Source of the DNA: Acidobacteriota bacterium
GTDB lineage: Bacteria > Acidobacteriota > Vicinamibacteria > Vicinamibacterales > UBA2999
DNA length: 38,804 bases
Assembly (NCBI GenBank): GCA_016213695.1
Contig: JACQZV010000118.1
Coordinates: 1-38,804 of the forward strand
Direction of reading: 5' to 3'
Below the pieces are notes generated by a model. It was not told the origin of the DNA. It did not search any database and saw only the letters and a list, made by a program, of their open reading frames with translations. The translations under genes were made by a program, and so were the position numbers. Positions 15,866-24,578 of the stretch are shown here, piece after piece (position 1 is the stretch's first letter; each line of letters opens with the position of its first letter).

Positions 15866-16718
15866 TCGCGACGCGGTCAAGCGGGCGGCGCCGCTGCTTG
15901 TGCCGGCCGTTCGCGCGTGGCACCGGTGGCTGACCGCGTGGCGGTCGCGTCCGTCGTATGTGGCCGCGCACGCGCCCTTCCTGCAGCCCGACGCCTTCGA
16001 CCGGGTGCACTTTGACAACCGCGGGAATCATCCGACGCAGCACGTCCGCACGACCGCGCGGTTCGTGGACATCGCCGGCGCCCGCGTGCTCGCGGTCGGC
16101 TGCCGCGAGGGACGGGAGCTGGCGTTGTGGCTCGATCGCGGCGCGCGGTCGGTCACGACGCTGGATTACATTCCCCGGCCGGACGTGTGGCGCAGCCTCG
16201 GCCTGCCGGCCCGCTCGGTGCGGTTTCTGGCCGGCGATGCGCGGCGGCTGCCTTTTGCCGATGACACCTTCGACATCGTCTCGTCGGAGGCGCTCCTGGA
16301 GCACGTCGTGCATCCGGACCTCGCGATCGCAGAGTTTCACCGCGTGGCGAAGCCGGGCGGCGTCGTGTACTCGATTTTCGGACCCCTGTACTTCACGGCC
16401 GGCGGCGCCCACTATCCGGGCGACTACGACCATCTCCTCCAGGGCCCGGACGAATTCGTCGCGTGGCTCCGCGCGCGCCGCAATCCCGGCGACGCCGAGG
16501 GCCTGGGGTATCTTGATGCCGGCATGTTCAGCGAGTGGACCGCCGATCAGTACCTCCACGAGTTCCGGAAGTACCATGTGCTCCGTTCCGCGGTGTTTCT
16601 CTCTCCCGAAGCCCGGCGCTTCCGGGCGCGCCATCCCGGCGACTGGTCCCGCCTGCGCGCGACTTACGCCGAGCGCGATCTGCTGATCTCCGGGCTCGCC
16701 TTCTGGTCGCGAAAATGA
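15855..16718 (+). CDS. SAM-dependent class I methyltransferase
   Basis: 287 aa from ATG 15855. The Rossmann core shows a variant motif I (LAVGCREGRELALWLD), an acidic residue after strand 2 (TTLDYI), GDARRLPFADDTFDIV for motif III/IV, and a LLEHVVHPDLAI helix followed by KPGGVVYSIF. The N-terminal 65 residues are Arg/Trp-rich and could bind membrane or acceptor. It likely methylates a sugar hydroxyl of the repeat unit or a nucleotide sugar. It overlaps the preceding gene by 11 bases and the following one by 4. Confidence 0.82.
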   Translation: MRIDRDAVKRAAPLLVPAVRAWHRWLTAWRSRPSYVAAHAPFLQPDAFDRVHFDNRGNHPTQHVRTTARFVDIAGARVLAVGCREGRELALWLDRGARSVTTLDYIPRPDVWRSLGLPARSVRFLAGDARRLPFADDTFDIVSSEALLEHVVHPDLAIAEFHRVAKPGGVVYSIFGPLYFTAGGAHYPGDYDHLLQGPDEFVAWLRARRNPGDAEGLGYLDAGMFSEWTADQYLHEFRKYHVLRSAVFLSPEARRFRARHPGDWSRLRATYAERDLLISGLAFWSRK

Positions 16719-17671
16719 ACAGGACTGTCCTCGTCACCGGCGGCACCGGATTTCTGGGCAAGCGGCTGGGCCGGGCGCTCGCCGCGTGCGGCCATCACGT
16801 CGTGCTGGCCGGCCGGAACAATAAGCAGAACCTGCTGGCGGCCCAGATGAGCGGCTGCGACGTGCTGCCGCTGGACGTCAGCCACATCGAGTCGGTCCGC
16901 GATGTGGTCGCACGCACCCACCCGTCCGTGATCATTCACGCTGCCGCGACGAAATTCGTGGACCTGTCCGAGACGCAGCCGATGGAGGCACTCGACGTCA
17001 ACGTGCTCGGCTCGCAGAACGTGGCCCGCGTGGCCATCGACAAAGGCGTGGACATCGTCATCGGCATCTCGACCGACAAGGCCTCCCCGCCGGTGCGCAA
17101 CACCTACGGCCTGACCAAGGCGCTGATGGAGCGCCTGTTCTGCGCGATGGACGGCACGAGCGGCACCCGCTTTCTCTGCGTCCGCTACGGCAACGTCGCC
17201 TGGTCCACCGGCTCGGTGCTGCCCATCTGGCGCCGGATGCTGAAGACGACCGGCGTCATCCAGACGACCGGGCCCGAGATGCTGCGCTTCTTCTTCACGG
17301 TCAACGAGGCGGTCGAACTGGTACTGACGGCGCTCGATCGCGTAGACGAGCTGCACGGCACGGTGCTCAGCCGCCGGATGAAATCGGCCCGGATGGAGGA
17401 CGTGCTCAAGGTCTGGACTGCGCTCGAAGGCGCGCGCTACGAGCGCATCGAGGGACGCCCGGGAGACCGCGAGGAGGAGTTCCTGATTGGCGAACAGGAG
17501 CTGCCCTATACGCGCGAGCAGGTGTACGACGGCATTCCGCACTATGTCATCACGTTCAACCAGAAGGTCGGTACGCCCATCCCGCGGCCGCTGACGTCGC
17601 GTACGGCCGAGCGCCTCACCGACGACGAGATCCGGGCGCTCGTGACCGATCCCCCGGACGAGGAGCTGTGA
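16715..17671 (+). CDS. CapD/FlaA1-type nucleotide-sugar 4,6-dehydratase
   Basis: 318 aa soluble extended SDR from ATG 16715. TGGTGFLGKRL at residue 8 binds NADP. The signature STDKASPP at 120-127 gives Asp121 and Lys122, and YGLTK gives Tyr131 and Lys135, the catalytic set of UDP-GlcNAc 4,6-dehydratases (PseB/FlaA1/CapD). It has none of the N-terminal TM segments of large CapD proteins. The product would be a 4-keto-6-deoxy sugar (possibly with C5 inversion), feeding 6-deoxy-HexNAc synthesis. No aminotransferase is found in the window, so either the keto sugar is reduced by an SDR or the pathway continues elsewhere. Confidence 0.82.
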   Translation: MNRTVLVTGGTGFLGKRLGRALAACGHHVVLAGRNNKQNLLAAQMSGCDVLPLDVSHIESVRDVVARTHPSVIIHAAATKFVDLSETQPMEALDVNVLGSQNVARVAIDKGVDIVIGISTDKASPPVRNTYGLTKALMERLFCAMDGTSGTRFLCVRYGNVAWSTGSVLPIWRRMLKTTGVIQTTGPEMLRFFFTVNEAVELVLTALDRVDELHGTVLSRRMKSARMEDVLKVWTALEGARYERIEGRPGDREEEFLIGEQELPYTREQVYDGIPHYVITFNQKVGTPIPRPLTSRTAERLTDDEIRALVTDPPDEEL

Positions 17672-18363
17672 CCGCCGGGCCGATCCGGCATGCGCTCATC
17701 ATGGCCGCCGGGCGCGGCAACCGCATGCGGCCGCTCACCGACCGGCTGCCGAAGGCGCTGCTGCCGTTCCGCGGCGAGACGCTCATCAGCAACAGCCTGG
17801 CGCTGCTGCGGGACCGCGTGCCGCGCATCCACGTCACGGTCGGCTACAAGAGCGCGATGCTGGCGCACTACCTGATGACGGCCGGCGTCGACTCCGTGCT
17901 CAATACGGCAGGGCACAGCAACTCGTGGTGGATCCACCACACGCTGCTCCGCCATCTGGACGAGCCGGTGCTCGTCCTGACCGCCGACAACATCACCGAC
18001 ATCGACATCGATCTGCTGGCACTCGAGTACGGCAGACTCGGAGCGCCGGCGTGCATGCTCGTTCCCGTCAAGCCAATCCCGGCGATCGACGGCGACTACA
18101 TCGAGCACGACCACGGCCTCGTCACCTCGGTACAGCGGCAGACACCCACCGGCATCTACTGTTCGGGCATCCAGGTGCTCAATCCAGCGCAGGTGGTCTC
18201 ACTCACGACTGACGATGGCAGCTTCTATTCGATCTGGAACCAGTTGATTGCCCGGCGCGAGCTGCGGGTGTCGAGCGTGTACCCGAAGCAGTGGTTCTCG
18301 GTGGACACCCTGGAACAGCTGGCGGCCGCCACTCAGGCGTTCGGCCCCGGTGCCGGTGGATAG
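17668..18363 (+). CDS. Sugar-phosphate/choline-type nucleotidyltransferase
   Basis: 231 aa from GTG 17668, overlapping the previous stop by 4 bases. ALIMAAGRGNRMRPLTDRLPKALLPFRG is the nucleotide-binding signature, and LTADNITDIDIDLL carries the metal-binding Asp. SNSWWIHHTLL after strand 4 and QWFSVDTLEQL near the end resemble LicC-like phosphocholine or sugar nucleotidyltransferases more than GlmU or RmlA. The nucleotide and substrate cannot be fixed. It is the second such enzyme in the locus and is clearly distinct from the heptose one at 12594. Confidence 0.8.
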   Translation: MTAGPIRHALIMAAGRGNRMRPLTDRLPKALLPFRGETLISNSLALLRDRVPRIHVTVGYKSAMLAHYLMTAGVDSVLNTAGHSNSWWIHHTLLRHLDEPVLVLTADNITDIDIDLLALEYGRLGAPACMLVPVKPIPAIDGDYIEHDHGLVTSVQRQTPTGIYCSGIQVLNPAQVVSLTTDDGSFYSIWNQLIARRELRVSSVYPKQWFSVDTLEQLAAATQAFGPGAGG

Positions 18364-19552
18364 TGGCGCCGGGCGCCCGCGACTCCTCGCCGTCTCACAG
18401 GCGTGCCGGGAGCCGGTCAACCGGGCGGTGTACCGACGCCTCGCCGCGCATCACCAGATTGACGTCCACCTCGTCGTGCCCGTCCGCGACCTCCGCCGCT
18501 GGGTCTCGACGGATGGCGCTGCCGGGATCGACCCGCTCCACGCCATGTACCTGGAGACGTACGGCCCGCACACCCGCCTCCAGCGCGTGCGGGGACTTGG
18601 CGACGTAATCCGACGGGTGCGGCCGACGCACATCCTCGTGGACGCGGAAGCCGCCACGCTGCTCGTCCGGGACGTGACCGGCGTCGCGCGCGAGACCGGC
18701 GCGCGCGTCTGCGTGCTGACTACCGAGAACCGGCCGCGGCGGTTCATGCGCGAGGGGCTCGCGGCCATCGTTCGCGGCCGTCCGGCTCTTGGCGTCGGCG
18801 GGGTCCTCGCCTGGTGGCTCCTCCGGTCGGCGCGGCGATCGCTCGACCACGTGTTCACCATCTGCGAGGACGGCACGCAGGTGATGTCCGCGCTCGGGTT
18901 CGACGGCCGGGTGACCCAGATGCCGCTCGGCTTCGATCCGGATCTCTTCTACCCTCAAAGCCCGGAGCGGATTGCGGCCACGCGCGCGCGCCTTGCACTG
19001 CACAGCCCCACGGTGGCGTACTTCGGCCGCCTGGTGCGCGAGAAGGGCGTGGATCTGCTGCTGCGGGCGCTCGCCGACCTGCGGGACCTGCGCTGGCAGT
19101 TTCTCATCGACCGGTTCGTCGAGTATCGAACGCCGTATCAACGCGAGATCGAACAGCTCATCGACACACTGGGGCTGACCGACCGTGTCGTCTACTTCGA
19201 CGCCGCGCATCGCGACATCCCCGACTACATGAATGCCGCCGACATCGTCGTGCTCCCGTCGATCACGACGCCGACGTTCAAGGAGCAGTACGGACGCGTG
19301 CTCCCCGAGGCGATGGCGTGCGGCACGATCGTGGTCGGCAGCTCGAGCGGCGCGCTGCCCGAGCTCATCGGCGACGCGGGGTTCGTGTTTCCCGAAGGCG
19401 ACGTAGCCGCGCTGACCGGCCTGCTGCGGAAGCTGCTCGCCAGCCGCGCCGGCGAGCTCGCGCCGATGCGCGAACATGCCGCCAGCCGTGCGCGTGCCGA
19501 GCTGAGCATTGTCCGGCAGGCCGCCATCCTGGCCGGGCACCTGGCGGCCTGA
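18356..19552 (+). CDS. Glycosyltransferase family 4
   Basis: 398 aa from GTG 18356 (GTG 18350 is equally possible; neither has a clear ribosome site). The C-terminal GT-B half is typical: PLGFDPDLFYP, VAYFGRLVREKGVDLLLRAL, and Glu310-x7-Glu318 in EQYGRVLPEAMACGT. The N-terminal half is less conserved. It overlaps the nucleotidyltransferase by 8 bases, ends the first plus-strand block, and faces the minus-strand gene 8 bases away. It should transfer one sugar to the growing lipid-linked unit; the specificity is unknown. Confidence 0.85.
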   Translation: MDSGAGRPRLLAVSQACREPVNRAVYRRLAAHHQIDVHLVVPVRDLRRWVSTDGAAGIDPLHAMYLETYGPHTRLQRVRGLGDVIRRVRPTHILVDAEAATLLVRDVTGVARETGARVCVLTTENRPRRFMREGLAAIVRGRPALGVGGVLAWWLLRSARRSLDHVFTICEDGTQVMSALGFDGRVTQMPLGFDPDLFYPQSPERIAATRARLALHSPTVAYFGRLVREKGVDLLLRALADLRDLRWQFLIDRFVEYRTPYQREIEQLIDTLGLTDRVVYFDAAHRDIPDYMNAADIVVLPSITTPTFKEQYGRVLPEAMACGTIVVGSSSGALPELIGDAGFVFPEGDVAALTGLLRKLLASRAGELAPMREHAASRARAELSIVRQAAILAGHLAA

Positions 19553-19560
19553 CGCACGGC

Positions 19561-21258
19561 TCAGTCGTGGACGTAGAGAAACCAGCCGCCGCCGAGGGAT
19601 TGGCGGCTGCGAGCCAATGCCGGTTCGTCGCGGTCGATGAGGAGCGCGCTCCCCTGCGGGCTCCGGACGAACGCGTCACGAACCTCCGCGCGGGAGTACT
19701 CGACGAGCGCGCTACGCGCCAGAAGCTCGCCGCCATCGTCTTCTGCCTCGGCGAAGAACCGCACGTCGAACTCCGAAGACGGCGCAGCGCGGGCCATCGC
19801 CGACAGGCGCGAGACCGCCGCCTGCTCGTCCTCGTTGAATGCGGCCACGAGCACGGGCGCGGCGGGCCGCGAAATGCCGCGCGCCGCCATGAAGCGGAGG
19901 AGCCCCTCGGGACGACTGAGGCGCTCCTGCGCGCGCGCGGCCAGTCGCTCGCATGTCTGGCGCGCCAGGATCGGCAGCGCCGTGAAGAAGGCTGACGCCG
20001 GCAGGTATACGGGGCCGCGACGTGCGTGCAGCGAGACCGCCCGCACGCCCTCGACGACCGGCACAGCCTCCCGCAAGGCCATCTCGCCGGCCACGGTCTG
20101 CACGCACGCGATCGCAGGAACCGCGCAGAGCAGGACGGCGAACCCCCTCCTGGCACGCGGCGATCGGAGGCATCCCATCACGAATGACGCGCCGGTCCCG
20201 CTGAGAACGACGAGAAACGCCGCGAGCGGCAGCGCGTACCGGCCGTACGTCGCGTTGAGCGCCAGGAGCGGCGCGAACAGGAGCACGAGACCGGCGAGTG
20301 CGGCCCCGCCGATCCACCGGCGCTCGGCGGTGCGCAGAAGAAACCAGATGCCGGATGCGGCCAGCAGCAGCACGGGCACCAGTGCGTCTCCCGTGCACTC
20401 ATGAAGCAGCCCCCAGATCTGCCCCGCACTGCCGCCGGCGCTGGTGCTCCCGAGCGCCGATTTCACGACGCGGAGCGGATCGATCCACACGTACGGGCAC
20501 AGCGCGGCACCGACCCCTGCCGCGCCCGCGGTCCACGCCGCCACTGCCGGCAGGCGCTGCGGGCGCCGCACGGCCACGACAAGGCCGGCGGCCAGCGTCA
20601 GCGTGAGTGCCGTGAACTTGGCCGCAAGCGCCGCGCCGGCGAAACAGCCGGACCACGCAGCCGCCCGAACCGGACGTCCGGCCCCTTTCAGTGCGAGGAG
20701 CAGACTGCCAAGGCCCAGGGAGACGCTCGCCGCGTCGCCCGTCGCCGTCGCCCCGTGCTGCCAGAAGAGCGGCGACAGTGCCAGTATCGAGGCGCCAGCC
20801 ACCGCCCCGCCGATCCCTGCCCCCATCTCGCGGCAGCACGCAAAGACGAGCAGCGGACCCATGCTGGCGAGCAGCGCGGAGAACACGCGCATGGCGGTGA
20901 GAGTTGGCCACGGCGCGAGGTACAGGCGGCCGGCGCCGCTCGCCACGCAGTCGAGGTCCGCCACGCCGCCGACCTCCGCGCAGTGCACGCCGATCTGCAC
21001 GGCAACGGCCGGGACGGCAGCGAGCTGCAGCAGACTTCCCGGCCACGCCAGCGATGTGGACGGCACGCCGAGGAACCGATCGATGGTCGACGACACCATC
21101 TCCGCCTCATCGACATTGTAAAGATGCCCGGTCGGCGGCCAGGCGATGAGCGCCAGGCGCGTCACCAGCACTGCCAGATAGAACAGCATCAGGGGATGGC
21201 GCCTCCCTGCCTGAAGGACCATGGAGCGACCGGCGCGATCGTCGATCACGGCTGGCAT
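19561..21258 (-). CDS. Polytopic GT-C-like membrane glycosyltransferase
   Basis: 565 aa. The start at 21258 is well supported: AGGGGAGGT stands 8 bases before the ATG; the frame runs further upstream without a comparable site. Around ten hydrophobic segments fill residues 23-415, and the first loop carries YNVDEAEM with Asp50-Glu51, the acidic pair of GT39/GT83 (ArnT, PMT) enzymes, which use polyprenyl-phosphate sugars on the outer face. The last 150 residues are soluble and probably periplasmic. It could add a side-branch sugar after flipping. It is the only gene on this strand between two plus-strand blocks, with 8 bases to the gene on one side and 36 on the other. Confidence 0.78.
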   Translation of the reverse strand: MPAVIDDRAGRSMVLQAGRRHPLMLFYLAVLVTRLALIAWPPTGHLYNVDEAEMVSSTIDRFLGVPSTSLAWPGSLLQLAAVPAVAVQIGVHCAEVGGVADLDCVASGAGRLYLAPWPTLTAMRVFSALLASMGPLLVFACCREMGAGIGGAVAGASILALSPLFWQHGATATGDAASVSLGLGSLLLALKGAGRPVRAAAWSGCFAGAALAAKFTALTLTLAAGLVVAVRRPQRLPAVAAWTAGAAGVGAALCPYVWIDPLRVVKSALGSTSAGGSAGQIWGLLHECTGDALVPVLLLAASGIWFLLRTAERRWIGGAALAGLVLLFAPLLALNATYGRYALPLAAFLVVLSGTGASFVMGCLRSPRARRGFAVLLCAVPAIACVQTVAGEMALREAVPVVEGVRAVSLHARRGPVYLPASAFFTALPILARQTCERLAARAQERLSRPEGLLRFMAARGISRPAAPVLVAAFNEDEQAAVSRLSAMARAAPSSEFDVRFFAEAEDDGGELLARSALVEYSRAEVRDAFVRSPQGSALLIDRDEPALARSRQSLGGGWFLYVHD

Positions 21259-21266
21259 GCGTACTG

Positions 21267-21275
21267 ACCTCCCCT
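21267..21275 (-). promoter_or_regulatory. Strong Shine-Dalgarno site of the minus-strand gene
   Basis: On the minus strand this reads AGGGGAGGT, 8 bases before the ATG at 21258. It is the best ribosome site I noticed in the window; most plus-strand genes rely on overlaps instead. It decides the start and suggests that this gene is translated independently. Confidence 0.75.
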
Positions 21276-21294
21276 CGCGTGGCGTTGTGCACGC

Positions 21295-22422
21295 GTGACG
21301 CCTGACGTGCTGCTGCTCGCACCGCCCGTCTCCCCGGAGGCGCGCAGCATGACGCGGTATGCCGGGGAATTGTATGCCGCGCTGCAGGCGCTGCCGACGT
21401 GGCGCCGGTCGCTGGCGCTCGAACAGCCGCGGGCGGCGCGGTATCTCTCTCGCGCAGGTGGTGACCCCTCCCTGGGGCGGTTCGATCGCGCCTGGCAGCG
21501 ATACATCACCTATCCGCGCGCGCTCCGATCCCGCCGGGCCGCCGTATTTCACATCCTCGATCACGGCTACGCCCACCTCGTCCGCTCGCTCGATCCGGAT
21601 CGTGCGGTGATCACGTGCCACGACCTGGTGCCGTTGCTCGCCTCCGAAGGCGTGATCCCGATGACCGTATCACCGCTCTTGGCGCGCACGTTCCGGTGGC
21701 GCCTCGCGCATCTGTCGCGGGCTCGCGCGGTCATCGCGATCTCACGCGCCACGGCGTCCACACTGCAGCAGTACACGCGCGTACGGCCCGAACGCATCAT
21801 CGTGGTGCCGCTGGGCGTCTCCTCCAGCTTCCGGCGCATGCCTGACGCGGCCTCGGCGGTGCGCGGCTCGGCCGGCCTGCCGCCCGGAACGTCCATCGTC
21901 CTCCAGATTGCAACCGGTGGCCGGTACAAGAACACGGCCACGCTGCTCGAGGCGTTCGCGCGGGTACGAATGCGCGTCGGCCGCGCTCTCACGCTCGTCC
22001 GCGTCGGCGCGCCGCTGCGGGAGGACGAGGCCGCCCTCGCCTCGACGCTCGGCGTCAGCGCCGCGATTCACCACACCGGGACGATCGACGACAACACGCT
22101 GGTCGGCTGGTACAACGCAGCCGACGTGCTGGCGTTCCCTTCGCTGTGGGAGGGATTCGGCTGGCCGCCGCTCGAAGCGATGGCGTGCGGCACGCCGGTC
22201 GTCGCCTCCGACATCCCGGCCGTGGCGGAAGTGACCGGCGACGCGGGCCTGCTCGTCCCGGTCGCCGATCCGGCGGCGCTCGCCGAGGCCCTCGAGCGCG
22301 TCCTGACCGACCCGGCGCTCGCCGCGTCGCTCGGCGCGAAAGGCCTCGAGCGGGCACGCGAGTACACCTGGGCTCGTACGGCCTCCGGCACCGCCGCCGT
22401 TTACGACCAGATTCTCGGCTAG
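21295..22422 (+). CDS. Glycosyltransferase family 4
   Basis: 375 aa from GTG 21295. The GT-B fold shows HDLVPLL and ARAVIAISRATAS in the N-terminal half and VPLGVSSSF, then Glu286-x7-Glu294 in EGFGWPPLEAMACGTPVVAS, a strong match to mannosyltransferase-like GT4 proteins. It begins the second plus-strand block only 36 bases from the divergent minus-strand start, and that gap is mostly taken by the other gene's ribosome site. Its promoter must therefore lie inside the opposite gene, or the RNA reads through it. The next gene abuts with no gap. Confidence 0.88.
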   Translation: MTPDVLLLAPPVSPEARSMTRYAGELYAALQALPTWRRSLALEQPRAARYLSRAGGDPSLGRFDRAWQRYITYPRALRSRRAAVFHILDHGYAHLVRSLDPDRAVITCHDLVPLLASEGVIPMTVSPLLARTFRWRLAHLSRARAVIAISRATASTLQQYTRVRPERIIVVPLGVSSSFRRMPDAASAVRGSAGLPPGTSIVLQIATGGRYKNTATLLEAFARVRMRVGRALTLVRVGAPLREDEAALASTLGVSAAIHHTGTIDDNTLVGWYNAADVLAFPSLWEGFGWPPLEAMACGTPVVASDIPAVAEVTGDAGLLVPVADPAALAEALERVLTDPALAASLGAKGLERAREYTWARTASGTAAVYDQILG

Positions 22423-23580
22423 GTGCGCGTCCTCCAGGTCTTTCCGCGCATCTCGCCCGAATCGGGCGGACCCAGCTCGCTCACCGCGTTCGCGCGCTGC
22501 CTGACGCAGCACGGCGTCGAGACAACCGTCGCGACGACCGACGCGGGGCTGACCGGCCAGGACGTGCCGCTCAATCGTCCGGTCACCCGCGACGGCGCCA
22601 CCTACGTGTTCCACAAAGTGCTGCCGGCCGCCGGTCGATGGCGACTGGCCCCCTCCTTCGTCACGACGCTCGCCCGGACCATCGCGTCCTACGACCTTGT
22701 CCATATTCACTGGCTGTACGACTTCGTGTGCCTGGCGGCGGCGCGCGCCGCAGTCGCCGCGGGCGTGCCGTTCGTGCTGCAGCCCCACGGCAGCCTCGAC
22801 CCGCACCTGAGGCGGAAGAACCGCCTGGTCAAGGCGGTGTACCTGGCCACCATCGGCCGTCCGCTGCTCACCCGTGCGGCCGCACTCGTGTTCACGTCGG
22901 AACAGGAACGCGAGCTGTCCGCGTACGGGCCGAGGCGGCCGGAGTGGGTCATCCCGGCGGCCCTCGACTGGGCCGACTTCGAGCGTCTGCCGCCACCCGG
23001 CGCGTTTCGGCACGCCTGTCCGCAGGTCGAGGGTCCCTTCCTGCTCTTCCTCGGACGCGTGAGCGCGCAGAAGGGGCTCGACCTCCTGCTGCCGGCCTTC
23101 GCGCGCATCGCGCCCCACCACCCGGCGCTGCGCCTGGTGGTCGCCGGCCCCGACTATCGTGGCTACACGGCCGAGGTCCGCGCGCTCGCCCGGCGGTTCA
23201 GCCTCGAACACCGCGTCCATGTCACCGGCATGCTGACGCCCGCGCTGAAGCTGGCCGCCCTGGTGGACGCGGAGCGGCTCGTGCTCCCGTCCTATGCGGA
23301 AAATTTCGGACTGGTCGTGACCGAGGCGCTCTCCTGCGGGCTGCCGGTCGTCATGTCGGATCAGGTGAATATTCACCGCGAGATCGCCGCCGCCGGGGCG
23401 GCCACGATCGTGCAGTGCACGGTCGAGAGCGTGGCGCGCGGCATCGAATCGTCCCTGGCCGACACGGGCCTCCGCGGCCGCATCGCCGCGCTTGGGCCCG
23501 CGCTCGTCCGAGGCCACTATACGTGGGACGCGGTCATGCCGATGGTTCTGGATAGATACCGAGACGTGACTCATGGATGA
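22423..23580 (+). CDS. Glycosyltransferase family 4
   Basis: 385 aa from GTG 22423, directly after the previous TAG. N-terminal RVLQVFPRISPESGGPSSL with the Gly-rich loop and HIHWLYDF, QPHGSLDPHL, then FLGRVSAQKGLDLLLPAF and Glu293-x7-Glu301 in ENFGLVVTEALSCGLPVV. The N-terminal pattern is seen in GT4 enzymes that act in exopolysaccharide assembly. Its donor is unknown. The following epimerase gene overlaps it by 8 bases, so the epimerase product might be its donor; this is only a positional hint. Confidence 0.88.
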   Translation: MRVLQVFPRISPESGGPSSLTAFARCLTQHGVETTVATTDAGLTGQDVPLNRPVTRDGATYVFHKVLPAAGRWRLAPSFVTTLARTIASYDLVHIHWLYDFVCLAAARAAVAAGVPFVLQPHGSLDPHLRRKNRLVKAVYLATIGRPLLTRAAALVFTSEQERELSAYGPRRPEWVIPAALDWADFERLPPPGAFRHACPQVEGPFLLFLGRVSAQKGLDLLLPAFARIAPHHPALRLVVAGPDYRGYTAEVRALARRFSLEHRVHVTGMLTPALKLAALVDAERLVLPSYAENFGLVVTEALSCGLPVVMSDQVNIHREIAAAGAATIVQCTVESVARGIESSLADTGLRGRIAALGPALVRGHYTWDAVMPMVLDRYRDVTHG

Positions 23581-24568
23581 TCTGATTGTCGTCGCCGGGG
23601 CCGGCGGATTCATCGGCGGCCATCTCGTCGCCGATCTCCTGCGCAGCGGCCATGGCCGCATCCGCGGGGTCGACATCAAGCCGTTCGACGAGTGGTTTCA
23701 GCGGTCTCCCGAGATCGACAGCCGGCGCCTCGACCTGCGGGGTCGCGACGCCTGCCTCGAGGCGGTCGCCGGCGCGCGCCAGGTCTACAACCTCGCGTCC
23801 GACATGGGCGGCATGGGGTTCATCGAAACCCACAAGGCCGAGTGCATGCTGTCGGTGCTCATCAACACGCACATGCTCGTGGCCGCCAGAGACGCCGGCG
23901 TCGAGCGCTACTTCTATTCCTCGTCGGCCTGCGTCTACGCCGCCGACAAGCAGACGACCACCGACGTCACGCCGCTCAGGGAAGAGGATGCGTACCCCGC
24001 GATGCCGGAGGACGGCTACGGCTGGGAGAAGCTCTTCAGCGAGCGCATGTGCCGCCATTTCCGCGAGGACTTCGGGCTCGAGACGCGCGTGTCGCGGTAC
24101 CACAACGTTTACGGCCCGCACGGCACCTTCGAGGGCGGCCGCGAGAAGGCGCCCGCCGCGATGTGCCGCAAGGTGATTGCCGCCACGCTCGCAGGCGCCG
24201 ACGAGATCGAGATCTGGGGCGACGGCCAGCAGACGCGAAGCTTCATGTACATCGACGACTGCCTGTACGGCACGCGCGCGCTGATGGCGAGCACTGTCCG
24301 CGAGCCGCTCAATATCGGCAGCGACGAGCTCGTCACCATCAACGAGCTCCTCGACATCGTCGAGGACATCGCCGGCGTGACGCTCCGCCGCCGCTACAAC
24401 CCCAACGCGCCGCTCGGCGTACGAGGCCGTTCGAGCGACAACACGCGGATCAGGCAGACGCTCGGATGGGCGCCCTCCATCAGGCTTCGCGACGGCATGG
24501 AGCACACCTACCGCTGGATCCACCAGCAGATGACGATGCCCGCCGGACAGCGGCGCGTGTACGCCTGA
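23573..24568 (+). CDS. GDP-mannose 3,5-epimerase homologue
   Basis: 331 aa extended SDR very like plant GME (GDP-D-mannose to GDP-L-galactose and GDP-L-gulose). Matches include GAGGFIGGH (9-17), NLASDMGGMGFI, SSSACVYAADK, DGYGWEK, GGREKAPAAMCRK, WGDGQQTRSF and GVRGRSSDN. The catalytic residues line up with a constant offset of 25 from Arabidopsis: Cys120, Tyr149, Lys153, Lys192. It should therefore be an active 3,5-epimerase on a GDP sugar. Because the locus also makes GDP-D-glycero-D-manno-heptose, the heptose derivative is an alternative substrate. The family call is strong; the substrate is open. Confidence 0.88.
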   Translation: MDDLIVVAGAGGFIGGHLVADLLRSGHGRIRGVDIKPFDEWFQRSPEIDSRRLDLRGRDACLEAVAGARQVYNLASDMGGMGFIETHKAECMLSVLINTHMLVAARDAGVERYFYSSSACVYAADKQTTTDVTPLREEDAYPAMPEDGYGWEKLFSERMCRHFREDFGLETRVSRYHNVYGPHGTFEGGREKAPAAMCRKVIAATLAGADEIEIWGDGQQTRSFMYIDDCLYGTRALMASTVREPLNIGSDELVTINELLDIVEDIAGVTLRRRYNPNAPLGVRGRSSDNTRIRQTLGWAPSIRLRDGMEHTYRWIHQQMTMPAGQRRVYA

Positions 24569-24578
24569 TTCCGACCGA

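Noticed and set aside
14390-16018. 542-codon minus-strand frame
   Set aside because: Antisense to two glycosyltransferases and a methyltransferase with clear motifs; the product has no domain and biased Arg/Pro/Ala composition.
21742-23679. 645-codon minus-strand frame
   Set aside because: Antisense to two GT4 genes with intact motifs and the start of the GME homologue; the composition is shadow-like and there is no ribosome site worth naming.
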